A stretch of 64,000 nt of DNA. It comes from Luzula sylvatica. Its lineage: Eukaryota > Streptophyta > Magnoliopsida > Poales > Juncaceae. A model generated the notes under the pieces. It made no database searches and was not told the origin of the DNA. It saw nothing but the letters and a program-made list of their open reading frames with translations. Both the position numbers and the translations under genes were made by a program. The stretch covers positions 12,304,992 through 12,368,991 of the forward strand of contig OX326958.1 in the NCBI GenBank assembly GCA_946800325.1. Reading direction: 5' to 3'. This document shows positions 10,415 through 22,896 of this stretch, in pieces (position 1 is the first letter of the stretch; each line of letters begins with the position of its first letter).

Positions 10415-11584
10415 AAACAGAGAATGAGGACTTGACGGCCATTGTATACAAATCAAACCAAAATAGGACAAAGAAGTTGATTTCGGCTCTGTGAAGCTTC
10501 CTCAAGACTATTTAAAGGGTATACATGAAAGTTCATTCTTTTTTTAATGTACATTTTTAAATAGCATGTCATATTTAGTTTTTTCCGAGGGGCACAAATG
10601 AATTTTTTTAAACGTTGGTTTCAAAAAGGACATTTTAGAGGGATATAGATGATATTTTGAACTTCCGCAGGGGGATACCTGAAATATTTTTTTATACAAA
10701 TATATTCTGAAGATATATTCATAGATATGTGATATATTTGAAATTAAGGACGTATACATGAAATTCAATTTTTTGTTAGTTGTAACATTTTTTGAATAGG
10801 TTGGATGTTTCCTGAATTTAAGACGACAATTTTTTATTTTTTCAAATTTTTTATGTTTTAAAAGTTTTTTTTTTTCAAATTTCTCCATTCGTGCTAATTG
10901 GGAAATGATTCTTTCTTAACTTCAATAAAGTTTTTTTTTTCAATTTTTCAATTTTGAATTTCTTAAACTGTATTTTTGTATATTCAATTAATTATTATGA
11001 AACACAAAATGTTTTTTACTTCTTAATTTTATGTATGATTTTTTCAATTTAAATTAGTTTTTGTTTTGAACTTTCTTGCTTTTTCAACTCTCAAAATGAG
11101 AACTGTTTTTTGTACTTTTTGGAAACTGATTTTTTTAATTTCAAATTCATTTATGTTTAAATAATTTCAGTTTTTTTTTCAGAAATTTTAGGGTTCTTTA
11201 ATTTTTAGGGGCATCCATGATATACAATTTTCAGCATTTAATGCGTTTTTGATAATTATCAGCCTTTTTCAGGAATTTTTAGCAAAAAATTTTCCTTTCT
11301 GAAAATTTTAGCAATTCGGATTGTTTTTTGGAACACTCACAAAGGTTTCGGTTCAACAGCTTGGTCCAAGAACGATTCAACAAATGCAACAAACGTGTAA
11401 TGACTAGAAGGAGACCAGCAAGACGATCAACGCAAAGACATGTCTACTGAGTGCAAGGGTGAACATGTTTTCTAAGAGAAGTGAGTTCTAGAAATCGTGA
11501 TAAAGAATATACAAGTTGTTGAACCTATTTTCTGTTCAATTTTTTTTTTTTGGAAAATGTTTTAAATTTTTTGGATGCAGTATT
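10415..11584. other. T-rich degenerate repeat region
   Basis: Irregular short repeats with phrases such as GGGGATAC and ATACATGAAA separated by T runs. They resemble 1860-2260. No gene is seen. The last ~240 bp is less repetitive and may be the left part of the Helitron-type element that ends at 12746. Confidence 0.4.
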
Positions 11585-12520
11585 TGAAGGGAATCGTCCT
11601 GATCCCGGACTCGCGCAGCGGATATGAAGGCCCGGTCCGATTCCCAAAACCCGAGATCACGATTCGATATCGAGGGTACGGATGTAAAGTAGGATAGTCA
11701 ATTACCGGCGTGAAATTTATCACGTTCGAAGGGTGGACCGTTTATCTTCCTTTCTCCTTGTCACGTTGGTGACAAAACGTGCGTGCCACACCCACACGTC
11801 TCTCACCGCTTCGTTGACAGTTTTTGCCCATTCGGTTCGATCACAACGGAAGAGCCACAAGTGTCTCTCCTCTATGCGTATCCACCGTGAGCCGTAGCAC
11901 CTCGGGTACGGATATACCGGCCTAGACGATATAGCGGTAAACATGCTTGATTGAATTGATTCTCTAAACCGAGAAAAGTCTCTTTTCTAGTTTCTATCTT
12001 TCTTCGCATGCTTTCACTCTATGAAAAAGTGTCTGTTATAGAATAGAATGATCTGGACAAAAATCGACTGTAGAAGAGAGAGAGAGAGAATTATCTTATT
12101 TATACTTAATAGGATAAGGACACACAAAAGGCATGTTTTAGAAACACCAAACCGTGTGTACCAAAAACTGTTAGAAAACAATTTTTTAACACAGTGCGTC
12201 ATAACGCAACACATGGTCCGTCATGACGCACAATGCCAAAAAGTTTCTGGACAAAATAAGCATCCTAACGTCATGACGCACCATGTGGCCCGTCATGACG
12301 CACGACCGTATTTTGCCTGAATTTGGCTAAGTTCAAAACCATTGCAGACTAAACACACTAGGTGCGTCATGACGTACCATATGGTGCGTCATGACGCACA
12401 GTATTATTTTGCCCAATTTCGCACAATTCTATTGCGCATCCAACCGTCTTCTCGAACGCGTACGTTCGTGTGTCCTTGTGTGTACACTTTTACGGTTGAT
12501 CCGAAATTGTATTTCTTTCA
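11585..12520 (+). mobile_element. Solo LTR (copy A of a family with five copies in this window)
   Basis: It begins TGAAGGGAATCG and ends GTATTTCTTTCA, with a near-matching 5-bp target duplication (GTATT at 11580-11584, ATATT at 12521-12525). Shared family marks are the GCGCAGCGGATATGAAGG block near the start and the GGTTGATCCGAAA block near the end. No internal retroelement sequence adjoins it, so it is a recombination remnant. Confidence 0.85.
12190..12400. repeat. Three pairs of dyad-symmetric motifs with a TCATGA centre
   Basis: Six copies of a 16-bp palindrome of consensus GTGCGTCATGACGCAC, some with GTCCG arms, occur as three close pairs near 12194/12213, 12269/12290 and 12361/12381. 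The spacers are about 5-6 bp, such as CATATG, which makes a pair itself almost a perfect ~38-bp palindrome. They lie in the 3' third of the solo LTR. Confidence 0.8.
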
Positions 12521-12746
12521 ATATTTTATGTCCATAAATGATACAAGTCGTTGAACAACGTATGGAACTCTAAAGAAAAGAATAATACAACGATACACAT
12601 AACTTGCAAGCAATACATGTTCTCGATGAGAAACAACTAACGATACAATAAATATATAACTTTGACAACACAAAAAATTATGAAAAGGAAAATTAAAAAC
12701 AAGCGAAAAAAATCAGCCCCGCGCAACTGCGGAGGTATGACGCTAG
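12521..12746 (+). mobile_element. 3' end of a Helitron-type element
   Basis: It ends with a GC hairpin region (CCCCGCGCAACTGCGGAGG) and CTAG at 12743-12746, followed by T. Solo LTR A appears to have inserted into this element. The left end was not identified. Confidence 0.5.
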
Positions 12747-12773
12747 TTTTTAATAAAGATAAATAGATAGAGA

Positions 12774-12801
12774 GGGGGGGGGGGGGGGGGGGGGGGGGGG
12801 G
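12774..12801 (+). repeat. 28-base poly-G tract
   Basis: An uninterrupted run of 28 G preceded by GATAGAGA. It lies between two Helitron-type elements and could form a G-quadruplex. Confidence 0.95.
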
Positions 12802-12815
12802 TCATTTATATATAG

Positions 12816-13861
12816 TCACTAAATTCTTGTTAAATCCAAGTTAATCACAACTGATTTCATGCACGTTATAATTCAGTCACAACATCGAAATCATAAATTC
12901 GCATACTAATACCATTATAATAAAATAATAATAAACACACAATTAAACGTATTTGAGCAAAAAGCAAAACCCAAATACAAATACATAGACTAATCAATCG
13001 ATCAATAGTTATAATTCGAAACATATCACAACACCATGACACGTGTTATTTTTTTCTTTTTTTGTTGTTGTTGTTGTTTCTATTGCAATCCAAGTTATAC
13101 CCAAGTATGCAAGAAAAATATAATTGATCATCAAACTGATCATAATATCCTTGATGAGCTGACAAAGTGAATTGATTAATATTTCTAATTGATTCAATTA
13201 AATGTTAACTGACGCGTTTAATTAACACATGAATAATGTAATATGTTAATATTAGTAAATGTTAATTGACGTGTCAATTCAATTAAACGGTCAATTAAAT
13301 CGTTAATTGAGTCAATGAATAATACTAATCAACCTATTTAATCCTCTCTTGCCGCTTCATCAAGGATGTTATTTTTGTATTATTGAGGCTCCACATATAA
13401 TCCCCGTATAAAACTATGGCTCAATTGTTCATTTTTTATGTTATAGTTCAGAACTGTGTTTTTTCTAAAAAAAGAATAATATTTTTGATGTTAATGGATA
13501 ACATTTTAAATATATATATTTCGGCTTTATGCGTCTTATTCAAGGTTTTCTTCTATTTGTTATGAAACTTGAATTTTGTTTGACTTATAACATGTTATAT
13601 TTTATTTATTTTGTGTGGATTTATAATGATGAACCAATTTCATGGGTCCTTATTAATTATAATGTATATATTTATGATAGATAAATTTCATGAACTATTA
13701 TTAATTATAATGTATTTATTGACATTAATATATTTGCAAACATATCATGATTATATAATTGAGTTTAAACGCATCCGCATAAATTCTATTTAAACAAATT
13801 ATACAAAAAATGTCAAAAAAAATATAATGTCTCGCGCAATTGTTGCGCGAGATATTGCTAG
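12816..13861 (+). mobile_element. Non-autonomous Helitron, family copy 1
   Basis: The right end carries the hairpin CTCGCGCAATTGTTGCGCGA followed by CTAG at 13858-13861. The whole unit is repeated at 25217-26255 with the same order of blocks, starting TCACTAAATTCTTGTTAA. It contains no helicase or Rep coding sequence. Similarity between the two copies continues about 130 bp beyond CTAG. The true 5' end is uncertain. Confidence 0.65.
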
Positions 13862-15929
13862 TATATTAAATTATTCTAATACCATTCTAAAGTCAATGGA
13901 TCTTGAAGAAACATTAACTTGACATTTCGTAAAACTAGAAAGAAAAACAATTAACTTCCATTTTATTTTATTTATAGATGAAGAAAACATCTATTTATAG
14001 ATCAACAAAAACTATTGAATGACAATTAACTTGACATTTTGGAGCAAAGTAAAAACAATTTTAATATCTGTTCACGTGAAAAAAAAATATAAAATTGTAT
14101 GAAAACTCCAAAATGTACCTGCGGTATTCCCCATGCTAGGAGATTACCCGCGCTTCGCGGCGGTTTTGTTTCATTTGTTTTACCATACATGTAATATATA
14201 CACATAATATATAGTTATGATTTTTCGGAATCAAATATAAGACTTTATGAAAATAAATATTATATTGATTAAGGAAGTTTGATGATGACAAAATTATCAT
14301 GCTATTTTTGAAAATGACACATTGCGAAATATTTATTTATTACTATAATGCAACAAATACAAAAAAGAATAAATGTCACTATAAAATAATAAAACAAGAT
14401 GGATGGACATAAAAAAAAATAAAAACCATATGATATTTTAAATTTTCATATATAAAATTAAGAATAATAACATTGTAAAAGTTTAAAAAAATTATTTATG
14501 TCTGATAAATTTTAAGTTCCATGTTTATTATTGAAAAATATTATATAAGCTAAAGAAATTATTTGTGTTCATAAATAAATATCTTTCATTATTTTTTTTA
14601 AAGATTAAGATGAAACTGTTTTAAGTAAAAATGGAAATATAACATAATTGTTTTAAAAAAAATAATAATAATTAGGATGTGCAATTTTTTTTCTATTAAA
14701 TTTTTAAAAAAAATAATAATAAGGATTACAAGTCATTAATATAATTATATTTATTTTTATATGTTATTTACAAAATTGTTTTCATAATTTTAAGTTAGAG
14801 AAAAATATTGAATATATGATAATAACATACTTAGTAGTATGTGCAATTTTTTTTCAATTATAGTCTTAAGAATAATAATAATTAGTCTTACAAGTCATTA
14901 ATATAATTATATTTATTTTGATATCTTTTTTTACACAATTGTTTTCATAATTTTAAGTTAGAAAAAATATTAAATATATGATAATTTTGATCTCGAAATA
15001 AAGATAAAATTTCAGTTAATATATTTCTTAATTTTTTTACATTATATTACGAAAATACTAACAATATTTGATGTATTTTATTATATTATATATTGATTTA
15101 TTAATTTATTAATGTTAGAGATTTAAACTCTTCACATTCTATTTGTATTCACAATTGATCATGCATCATATTGTGAAAAAAAATTCAAAATCAAATACAA
15201 TTGGTTCAACATAAACCTAACAAATAATATTTTGACACGTCATTAGTGTAAGGTGATGTGGCCATCTAAAATTGCTTAAAACTATGTGTGAAATAAGGGA
15301 CACATAAATATCTACAAATAAAACATAACTACACAAAATCAAAGGTTAATCTATGGTTCATATGTTGCCACATATCATAATCTAATGGTTGAAATAATTG
15401 TGATGATGTGGCATGAGTTGTGATGAGGTGGCATGAGGAGATTGCATAAAGATGAGTCCAAAATAAGGGGGTTGGTAATTTGTATTATTGCATTTAATTA
15501 ACGTGATAATTAGAACATATCAATTTATTAATATTGATTCAAATTTACGAATTCGAACTAATGTTAATTACGTATTAAATTAATAGCTAACATGTGTTAG
15601 TTATCATGTTTAATAAATATATTAACTTAGAACATAGAGAATGTTATGATATATTTTGGAGCAAAATAAAAAAATAATTTAATATCAGCTAACTGTTATT
15701 CAATTCATTCTTCTAAGTTGATATTTTTATCGTAAATAAATTAACGCTATTGAATTTATTTAAACAGTTAAAATTCAGTTGAAAGGAATTATGAAAGTTA
15801 ACAAGTTTAAATGCGAGAGTTAACTTTATTTTCCTATGTTTTTATATAAATTTTTTTGTCATATCTAATATTTGAATACCAACAATTACAAATCACGAGA
15901 TATAAACTATTCAATTCATGTCAAAATAA
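13862..15929. other. AT-rich repeat filler with a possible minus-strand Helitron end
   Basis: The first ~130 bp matches the flank of the second Helitron copy at 26256-26390. At 14136-14160 a CTAG is followed by the GC hairpin CCCGCGCTTCGCGGCGG, which looks like a Helitron 3' end read on the minus strand, but the base outside CTAG is not the expected one. The rest is more than 75% A+T without open frames of interest. A pair of near-repeats GATGTGGCATGAG lies near 15405-15435. Confidence 0.4.
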
Positions 15930-16467
15930 CACAACAATGCTACGCATCCCGAAACAAAATAAACAATACCGAATAAATCTCGAAATTATATTTATGGTAA
16001 AAATGTAATGGGTACCATGTGGGACCCACGTACAATTCATATGCAAATAATTTATTCGGAAATGTATTCGTAATTTACAGAACACCAATACGAACTACGT
16101 ATACAAATACGAAATACCAATACGAGTACGATATACAAAAATGAAAGACAATACAAGTACGAACACGGAACGTAAACACGAACACCAATACTAATAAAGG
16201 AATTAAGAATTACGAATAACTAATAATGAATACGAATACGAAAAACGAATACTAATACGAATACGCGAATAAGAATAATACACGAATACAAAATGCGAGT
16301 ATGAATACGAAATACGAATACAAAATACAACTAAAAATACGAACAATTTGATATATTTTGGAAATGAGACATTTTAATTACAACAAACCCTAAAAATCAG
16401 AAGAAAAAAAAGTACGTAATATTTTTTTTTACAACGAACCCGCGCAATTGCACTTGTACCACGCTAG
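15930..16467 (+). mobile_element. Helitron-type element with a TACGAA-repeat body
   Basis: It ends with CCCGCGCAATTGCAC and CTAG at 16464-16467, followed by T. The body (about 16050-16340) is a degenerate array of short units such as ACGAATACGAA, like that in the 31.8-33.5 kb element. The start is approximate. Confidence 0.5.
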
Positions 16468-16598
16468 TATTTAGTGACTCTGTAAACAAAGTTTACTTCG
16501 GAGGCAACACATCCAGTGTAATCGTGTAAATCATGTTTAGGATGTGAATAAACATTTATATATTCATTTATGTACATGATAAATAGAATGCAAATAAA

Positions 16599-18215
16599 CT
16601 AGCTTTTTCCCCGCTCAATTGCGCGGGTGTCTTCGAGTTTGTTATGATTTAATTTTCCTAATATGTTATGGGACTCTACGTTTCATTGTCTGACTGTTCA
16701 CACATCTGTGTTTTGGTGTATTTTTAACCCCCTAACTTTTTGGGATATTGTAAAAAATCTCGATGTTTTTGTAAACTTCAAAAAAACCCGTCTACCAAAC
16801 TTTTGTTTCCAAATACCCCCTTATGGATGGTATTCATTTTTTTTTTACCAAAAACCCTTCAATCTTCATATGTAATGATTATTTTTTTTTGTTATTTATT
16901 ATTAATTTTAAGAAAATTCATAAAGAATAATAATAAAATATACAATAATAAATAAACACATTGAAATATATTGTAAAAGAATATCTATTTAAACATCAAG
17001 TATTTTTTTATTTTCGTTGTCCTTTTATTTTTGTAATAGTTTCATGATTTTCTATTTTTTAAATATTTGCAATGTGTTATTTTAGTATTGTGTTCTTATT
17101 ATTATTATTTTGTGTTAGTTTTTCAGGGAAAAAAAAATATAAAAGTCAAATATATATAATATATGAAATATTAAAATTATATAAATATAACATATAATAA
17201 ATTTTTTTGATTATTATATGCTCCAAAAAAATTAAGATTTTTTTAAAATTAAAAGAAAATAATATATTTTTTTTCAATTACTACATATGTAAATTTAAGG
17301 GGTTTTTACAATATCCAATAATTAAAGGAATTTTTTGAAAATTTTTCGTGTTTAATTGAGACAAAAAAAATGAATGAACTTGGTCCACGATGGACCAAGG
17401 TTCATGTAATTTTTGAATTAGTTGGTTTATATAGACCATGTTCAAATGAAAAATCAAATATTTTAGACCTTTTGATCAAGATCAAGTGGTCCACATTAAA
17501 GGGATGATGTGGCCTCTTGTGAGGGCTTCAATTTCCCTAAAATTATATATATTAATAATAATAATAATAATTAATAATATTAAAATTATACAAATATAAC
17601 ATATAATAATTTTTTTTAATTATTATATGCTCCAAAAAAATTAAGATTTTTTTAAAACTAATAGAAACTAATATTTTTTTTTAATTACTACATATGTAAA
17701 TTTAAGGGGTTTTTACAATATCCAATAATTTAAGGAGTTTTTTTAAAATTTTCCATATTTAATTGAGACAAAAAAAATTTATATGAATGAACTTGGTCCA
17801 CGATGGACCAAGGTTCATGTAATTTTTTAATTAGTTGGTTTATATGGACCATGTTCACATGAAAAATCAAATATTTTAGACTTTTTGATCAATATCAAGT
17901 GGTCCACATTAAATGGATGATGTGGCCTCTTGTGAGGGCTTCAATTTCCCTAAAATTATATATATTAATAAAGGAGTTTTTTTTAAATTTTCCATATTTA
18001 ATTCAGACAAAAAAAAAATATGAAAGAACTTGGTCCACGATGGACCAAGGTTCATGTAATTTTTGAATTAGTTGGTTTATATAGACCATGTTCAAATGAA
18101 AAATCAAATATTTTAGACTTTTTGATCAAGATCAAGTGGTCCACATTAAAGGGATGATGTGGCCTCTTGTGAGGGCTTCAATTTCCCTAAAATTATATAT
18201 ATTAATAATAATAAG
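16599..18215 (-). mobile_element. Helitron-type element, minus strand, with an expanded body
   Basis: The minus-strand 3' end is at 16599: host A, then CTAG, then the hairpin CCGCTCAATTGCGCGGG. The next ~350 bp resembles the Helitron at 27994: both have TATTTTTAACCCCCTAA and the adjoining A-rich stretch. The right part is a three-fold tandem repeat. The 5' end was placed after the last repeat and is uncertain. Confidence 0.5.
17134..18205. repeat. Three tandem repeats of 240-420 bp
   Basis: Units at about 17134-17553, 17577-17962 and 17969-18205 (5'-truncated) each contain ACTTGGTCCACGATGGACCA, ATCAAGTGGTCCACATTAAA and GGCCTCTTGTGAGGG in the same order. GGTCCACGATGGACC and CCTCTTGTGAGG are themselves short inverted repeats. 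Confidence 0.85.
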
Positions 18216-19423
18216 CATGAGCTCGCATATATTTTCTTATTATTCATAGACATCAAGCAATACTGTAATATTTGCATTTTTTGTATGATTTGTATATGCA
18301 AAGAAATATTGTAAAGACAACTTTCGATCTTAAAAAAACTCGTGTATACGGTGTACTTTGCAAGCAACACATCCAATGTAATAATGCTATGCATAGAATA
18401 TGCATAAAGGTGTATATGTTATTTTGTTTTGTGCATGACTAAATTACAAGAGTTTAGTTGATGCATACAATACCGTTACATGAATTTAGATGCTAAATAA
18501 AATAGGACTATCCTTGAGTCCGTGCAATTTTGCGGGTTTGTTTTTGTTATCCATGTTTGATGTTTGTTTTGTTTTTTTCTATGTACGGGAGGAATGTTGT
18601 CGTAATAGATGTTTGCGATGTTCATTTGTCCAAAACGACGATAGCTCTTTACATATTATACAGATGGTGACACATCATACATCGCATATTACTGTTGATT
18701 GTTCACATAGCAAAATAGCATTCTATCAGAATGCATATTGTTCATATTAGTATACATATTAGTACGTACAAAATACAATTGGAAACTATCTTTTTTCTTC
18801 AAGTTTGAGGCAAAAGTCTATTTTCTGTTCATTCTTTTCAATTTTCTTCTGGTTCATATCTGAAATTTATACATTTATTTGTTATTGTTTGTGTGCATGT
18901 ATTTATTTGTTATAGTTTGTATTTTCTTTTATGTTTTGTGTGTACCTGATCACTAATTTCTTTGATGCTTGTCTTTTAGCTGGTGATTCTATCGCTTCTT
19001 CGTTCTGTGTGAAAAGCCTTTATTTTTTTTTGTAATTTTTTTTACCTTTGGCCTGCTCATTTAGTTGCTGCTTTTTTTTGCTGGTGTTTTGGGATTCACA
19101 AGTGTTTACGTTGTCGGTAATTGTTGAGTTTTTGAGGACGTTGTTTTCTCAGTGTGTTCTATCAGTGCTTGTTTCTATTGGTTTTTCCGCTCGAGTAACG
19201 GTGAATGATGGTGTTTAGACTGTGTCCACTGTGCTAGTCCGCATCACGTCGAATACGAAAGTTTGGTCTTCAATGTTTTGAATCCTTAGCGGTAGTTGCC
19301 CATGTTGCTTTGGATCGTGGTCTAGCAGCAATGCTAATGCTGGCATTCCGATAACATGTTTGGCTACTTGTCCTAGCATAACAAAATCAGCTTGATTTTT
19401 ACCGTGTTGGGATTTTCATCGTG
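18216..19423. other. Unassigned DNA with a degenerate Helitron end
   Basis: At 18507 a weak minus-strand Helitron-like end is visible (ACTATCC followed by CCGTGCAATTTTGCGGG), but CTAG has become CTAT. The rest is T- and G-rich on the plus strand, without a gene. A 16-bp phrase GGATCGTGGTCTAGCA occurs at about 19313 and 19428. Confidence 0.35.
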
Positions 19424-19608
19424 TTGGGATCGTGGTCTAGCAATTTTTATTTTGATTGAAGAGATTTTCAGGATTTGTATTTGGAAGATAATTTAACGAC
19501 ACTAAAATATTTTAATGGAAGAACCAACAGAGAGGAACACACGGAGAGAGAGCTGCAGAGATTATTTTTTTTATTTCTCTTCTACAACAGTACATTACAA
19601 GATGATAT
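19424..19608 (-). repeat. Possible LTR fragment related to the miniature element
   Basis: It begins TGTTGGGAT and shares the order TTTTGATTGAAGAG, then AACACACGGAGAGAGA, then a T-rich stretch with the plus-strand reading of the 5707 and 6901 LTRs. If real, it is a minus-oriented LTR piece abutting the Copia 5' LTR. The similarity is diverged. Confidence 0.35.
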
Positions 19609-19978
19609 TATTAAAATTAATGGTTTAATATATTAATTAATATTATTATATTTAATTTAGGGGCAGGTTAATATTTAATATATTTGTGTGTGAAAGGTAG
19701 ATGTCTCTTGACATAAATATGTGTATACTGAATAAAATAGAAGTATCTAGAATAATTGGGTGTGTGTAAGCACGTTCAATAAGAGTCCTATATATATATA
19801 TATATATATATACCGATTTTAAACAGAAAAAGAGAAATAATAAAAAAACTTCCCCAAATCGATTAATAAAAAAAAGACAGAGCCTGTCTCTCTCCTTGTG
19901 ATATTTTCTTATCAATTATTTCTTTATTCAATCCTTGATATTGATCCCCGTTCTTTCTATTTCAATTAAATTCAAACA
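19609..19978 (+). repeat. 5' LTR of the Copia element
   Basis: It is taken to begin TATTAAAATTAATGG, because the miniature element's LTR starts the same way on its own strand, and to end TTCAAACA before the primer site. Both share a GTGTGAAAGRTAG phrase about 70-90 bp in. A TA run near 19790-19812 lies within it. Confidence 0.6.
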
Positions 19979-19980
19979 AA

Positions 19981-19995
19981 TTGGTATCTAGAGCC
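19981..19995 (+). promoter_or_regulatory. tRNA primer-binding site
   Basis: TTGGTATCTAGAGCC resembles TGGTATCAGAGC, the usual site complementary to initiator Met-tRNA, with a one-base insertion. It starts two bases after the LTR. Confidence 0.7.
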
Positions 19996-20030
19996 AAGCT
20001 TTTTACCGTTTTCTGCGAGTATTTGCGAGA

Positions 20031-21357
20031 GTGAGTTTGGAGAAGTTTGGAGAAGGAGAAAGTCATGACAGTCCAAGGCGGTGTTTCGGACTCCCAAAAG
20101 TTTCGCAACTGATTTTCGATGATGAAAATTACGATAATTGGAGTATTAAAATGAAGACTCTTTTGATCACGCAAGATCTATGGAAAATAATAGAAGACGG
20201 AGTAGGGGTGGGCATTCGGTTGAACCGAACCGAACCGAACCGAACCGAACCGAATAAGAGCAAACCAAATTAAATCGAACCGAACCGAACAAAATTTGAA
20301 CCAATTTAAAACCGAACCGAATTAGAAATTTTATAATGTTCAAATTCAAATGTTATGTAGATAAAAATATAAAAACAAATCATATAAAATATACTTACTG
20401 TATTTCTAATGTTACAATATTTAATTTTAATATTTTAAAATGAATATAATACAAAAAGTGGAAAATAGCATTAATTCGGTCGGTTCGGTTTAATCGGTTC
20501 TAAAAACACCAAAACCGAACCGAACTGAATAGACCGAACAATATCAATTTTTGAACCGGACCGAACCAAATAAACCGAAAAACTGAACCGATTAAACCGA
20601 ATTCGACCGGTTCGGTTTGGTCCGGTTTGGTTCCCAAATAAACCGAACCATTTGCCCACCCCCAGACGGAGTGGACACAACAAACGAAGGAGAAATAATT
20701 TCGGATAAATTATTCCCGAGAAGGAAGCGTGGAAGAATTTGCAACGAGAATTTCAAGGAAACAAAAAAGTGAGGATGGTTAAACTCTTGACGCTTAAGAA
20801 GGAATTCCAAAACTTGAAAATGAAGGAGAACGATACCCTCAAAGATTTTTTTCTCCATTATTTTGGAAGTGGTAAACAAAATAAAAGGCTTCGACGAAAA
20901 TTTGACCGATAAATCGATTTGCAAAAAAATACTTATTATCCTTTCTTCAAAATACAACAACATGACTTCTATTATCGAAGAAACCAAAGACCTAGCAACT
21001 CTTAGTATGCACGACTTGATGGGTTAATTAACCGAATCATCAAACCAAAATAAGTTTATGGGAGAATCATTTCGTGGTGGTGAAAATGGTAGAGGTCGAG
21101 CTCGAGGAATATTTCGAAGAGGAGGAGGTAGAAGAAATTACCAAAAAAACCAAGAGATATGGTGCGGTATGTGCAAAAGTTCGACTCATGCTGAAAAAGA
21201 TTGTTGGAACAAAGGGAAGCCTCAATGCTACAATTGCAAGAAGTTCGGCCATATGAAAAAGGATTGCAGAGTTAATGCAAATGAACAAGCCAACTATACC
21301 GAAGAGGAAATCGACAACGAAAATATTTTCTACGCATGCCAAGCGGACTTTGAGTAG
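20031..21357 (+). pseudogene. Copia gag, broken
   Basis: The frame opens with GTG at the expected start and reads through FDDENYDNWSIKMKTLL, typical of Copia gag. It is cut at 20202 by the hAT MITE, resumes at 20664, then has stops and a frameshift before the intact stretch 21058-21357. That stretch carries two zinc-binding segments (WCGMCKSSTHAEKDC, then CYNCKKFGHMKKDC), the second a canonical CX2CX4HX4C knuckle. The nucleocapsid function is lost because of the breaks. Confidence 0.85.
20203..20663. mobile_element. hAT-type MITE inserted in Copia gag
   Basis: The ends are TAGGGGTGGGCA on the left and TGCCCACCCCC on the right. A perfect 8-bp target duplication AGACGGAG lies at 20195-20202 and 20664-20671. 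The subterminal regions are full of AACCGA/TCGGTT repeats. At 461 bp it is non-coding. Confidence 0.92.
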
Positions 21358-21360
21358 AAG

Positions 21361-22896
21361 AATGATGTGTGGTACGTCGATAGCGGGTGTAGCAACCATA
21401 TGACCGGAATTGAATCGGTCTTTAGCAAAACCGGCAAGATGGCCACTACTCAAATTACCATGGAAAATACTACGGTTGTTCGATCTAAAGAAAAATGAAC
21501 GATTGCGATTGAGTCAAAGAAAGGTCAAATGTTCATTCGAGATGTGTTGTTTGTTCCGGAGTTGGCGCAAAATTTGTTGAGTGTTCGACAATTGGTTGAG
21601 AATGGACACATGGTACATTTTGAAGGCGATTGTTGCAAAATTTTTGAGAAGGCGAAAAAAGGGAGTCAAGTAATAGAGAATATTAAAATGGAGAAAAATG
21701 AAAATTTTCCTCTTAGTCTAAAAGCATCGAAACTTGTCGCTTTGGCAGGCGGTGTAGAAGATGTGTCGTGGTTGTGGCATAAAAGACTCGGTCACGTGAT
21801 TTTTGGAAGTTTGAAGTTCTTGAGTGATAAAAATATGGTCTACGGTTTACCGAATATTGAAGAGAAGGATGATGTGTGTGAGGCGTGTGCTCTCGGTAAA
21901 ATACATTGAGAATCATTTCGAAAAGAAAATTCATGGAGGAAGACAAAACCATTTGAGCTAGTACATACCGATGTTTGTGGTCCGATGAAGACACCTTCAC
22001 AAGGCGGTAACCGATATTTCATTATCTTCATAGACGATTACTCGAGGATGTAAAAATCCGATGCATTTTCTATCTTTAAGAAGTTTCAAAGGATGGTTGA
22101 GAGGCAAAGCGGATGCTTCAACAAGAAGTTACGAAGTGATCGAGGCGACGAATACAACTCTGAAGAGTTCGACAAATTTTGTGAAGATATTGGTTTAGAG
22201 AGGCAATTGACGGTTGAGTATACACCCGAACAAAATGGTGATGCCGAAAGGAAGAATCGGACAATATTTGAGATGTCATGAGCGATGTTGAATGAGAGGG
22301 GCCTTCGACTATTTTTTGGACCAAGGCAGCGAGTACCTCGTTTAATTTGTTAAATCGATGTAGGACAAAAGCGGTGAAAAATAAAATGCCGTTTGAAGTA
22401 TGGTCCGGTGGTACAAAACCATCGGTCAATCACTTGCGAATTTTTGGATCTATTTGTTGCGAATGTTCCGAAAGAGATGAGACACAAACTTGAAGAAAAA
22501 GGATAAAAGTGTGTCATCGTGGGTTATAGCTCACAATCAAAGCGTTATATACTCTTTAGTTTGAAAAAAATAAATTAATAACAAGTTGCGATGTGATTTT
22601 TAATGAAAAGGACAAGTGGGATTGGAAAGAAAAATGAGTTGATGATGTCCCCGTTGTAGTAGAAGAAAAACAATTCGAGCCACAAGTCGAGAAAAATAAT
22701 GATGAAGACGAAAGTGAAAAAGAAGAAGAAATACCGCGATCTCCTCCGACAAATATCGCATCGAGTTCCTCAACAGGGAAGCCAACACCGCTAAAAATGA
22801 GAAGATTGAGTGATAATTATATGAATTGTAATTTTTGTGTCGTAGAACCGGCATGTTTCGAGTAAACGGTTCAAGAGGAGGTTTGAATAAAAGCAA
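21361..22896 (+). pseudogene. Copia protease and integrase, broken
   Basis: WYVDSGCSNHMTG near 21369 is the protease active-site region (DSG). LWHKRLGHV near 21772 is the pre-integrase zinc region. An integrase core follows (HTDVCGPMKTPS near 21964, IIFIDDYSR near 22022, KLRSDRGDEYNSEEF near 22129, and YTPEQNGDAERKNR near 22219). Stops interrupt it at about 21907, 22051 and 22279. The stretch from 22290 to 22896 is a weak tail with further stops. Confidence 0.85.

Noticed and set aside
20215..20262. AACCGA tandem repeats as a possible CRISPR-like or satellite array
   Set aside because: They are the subterminal repeats of a hAT MITE. No spacers.
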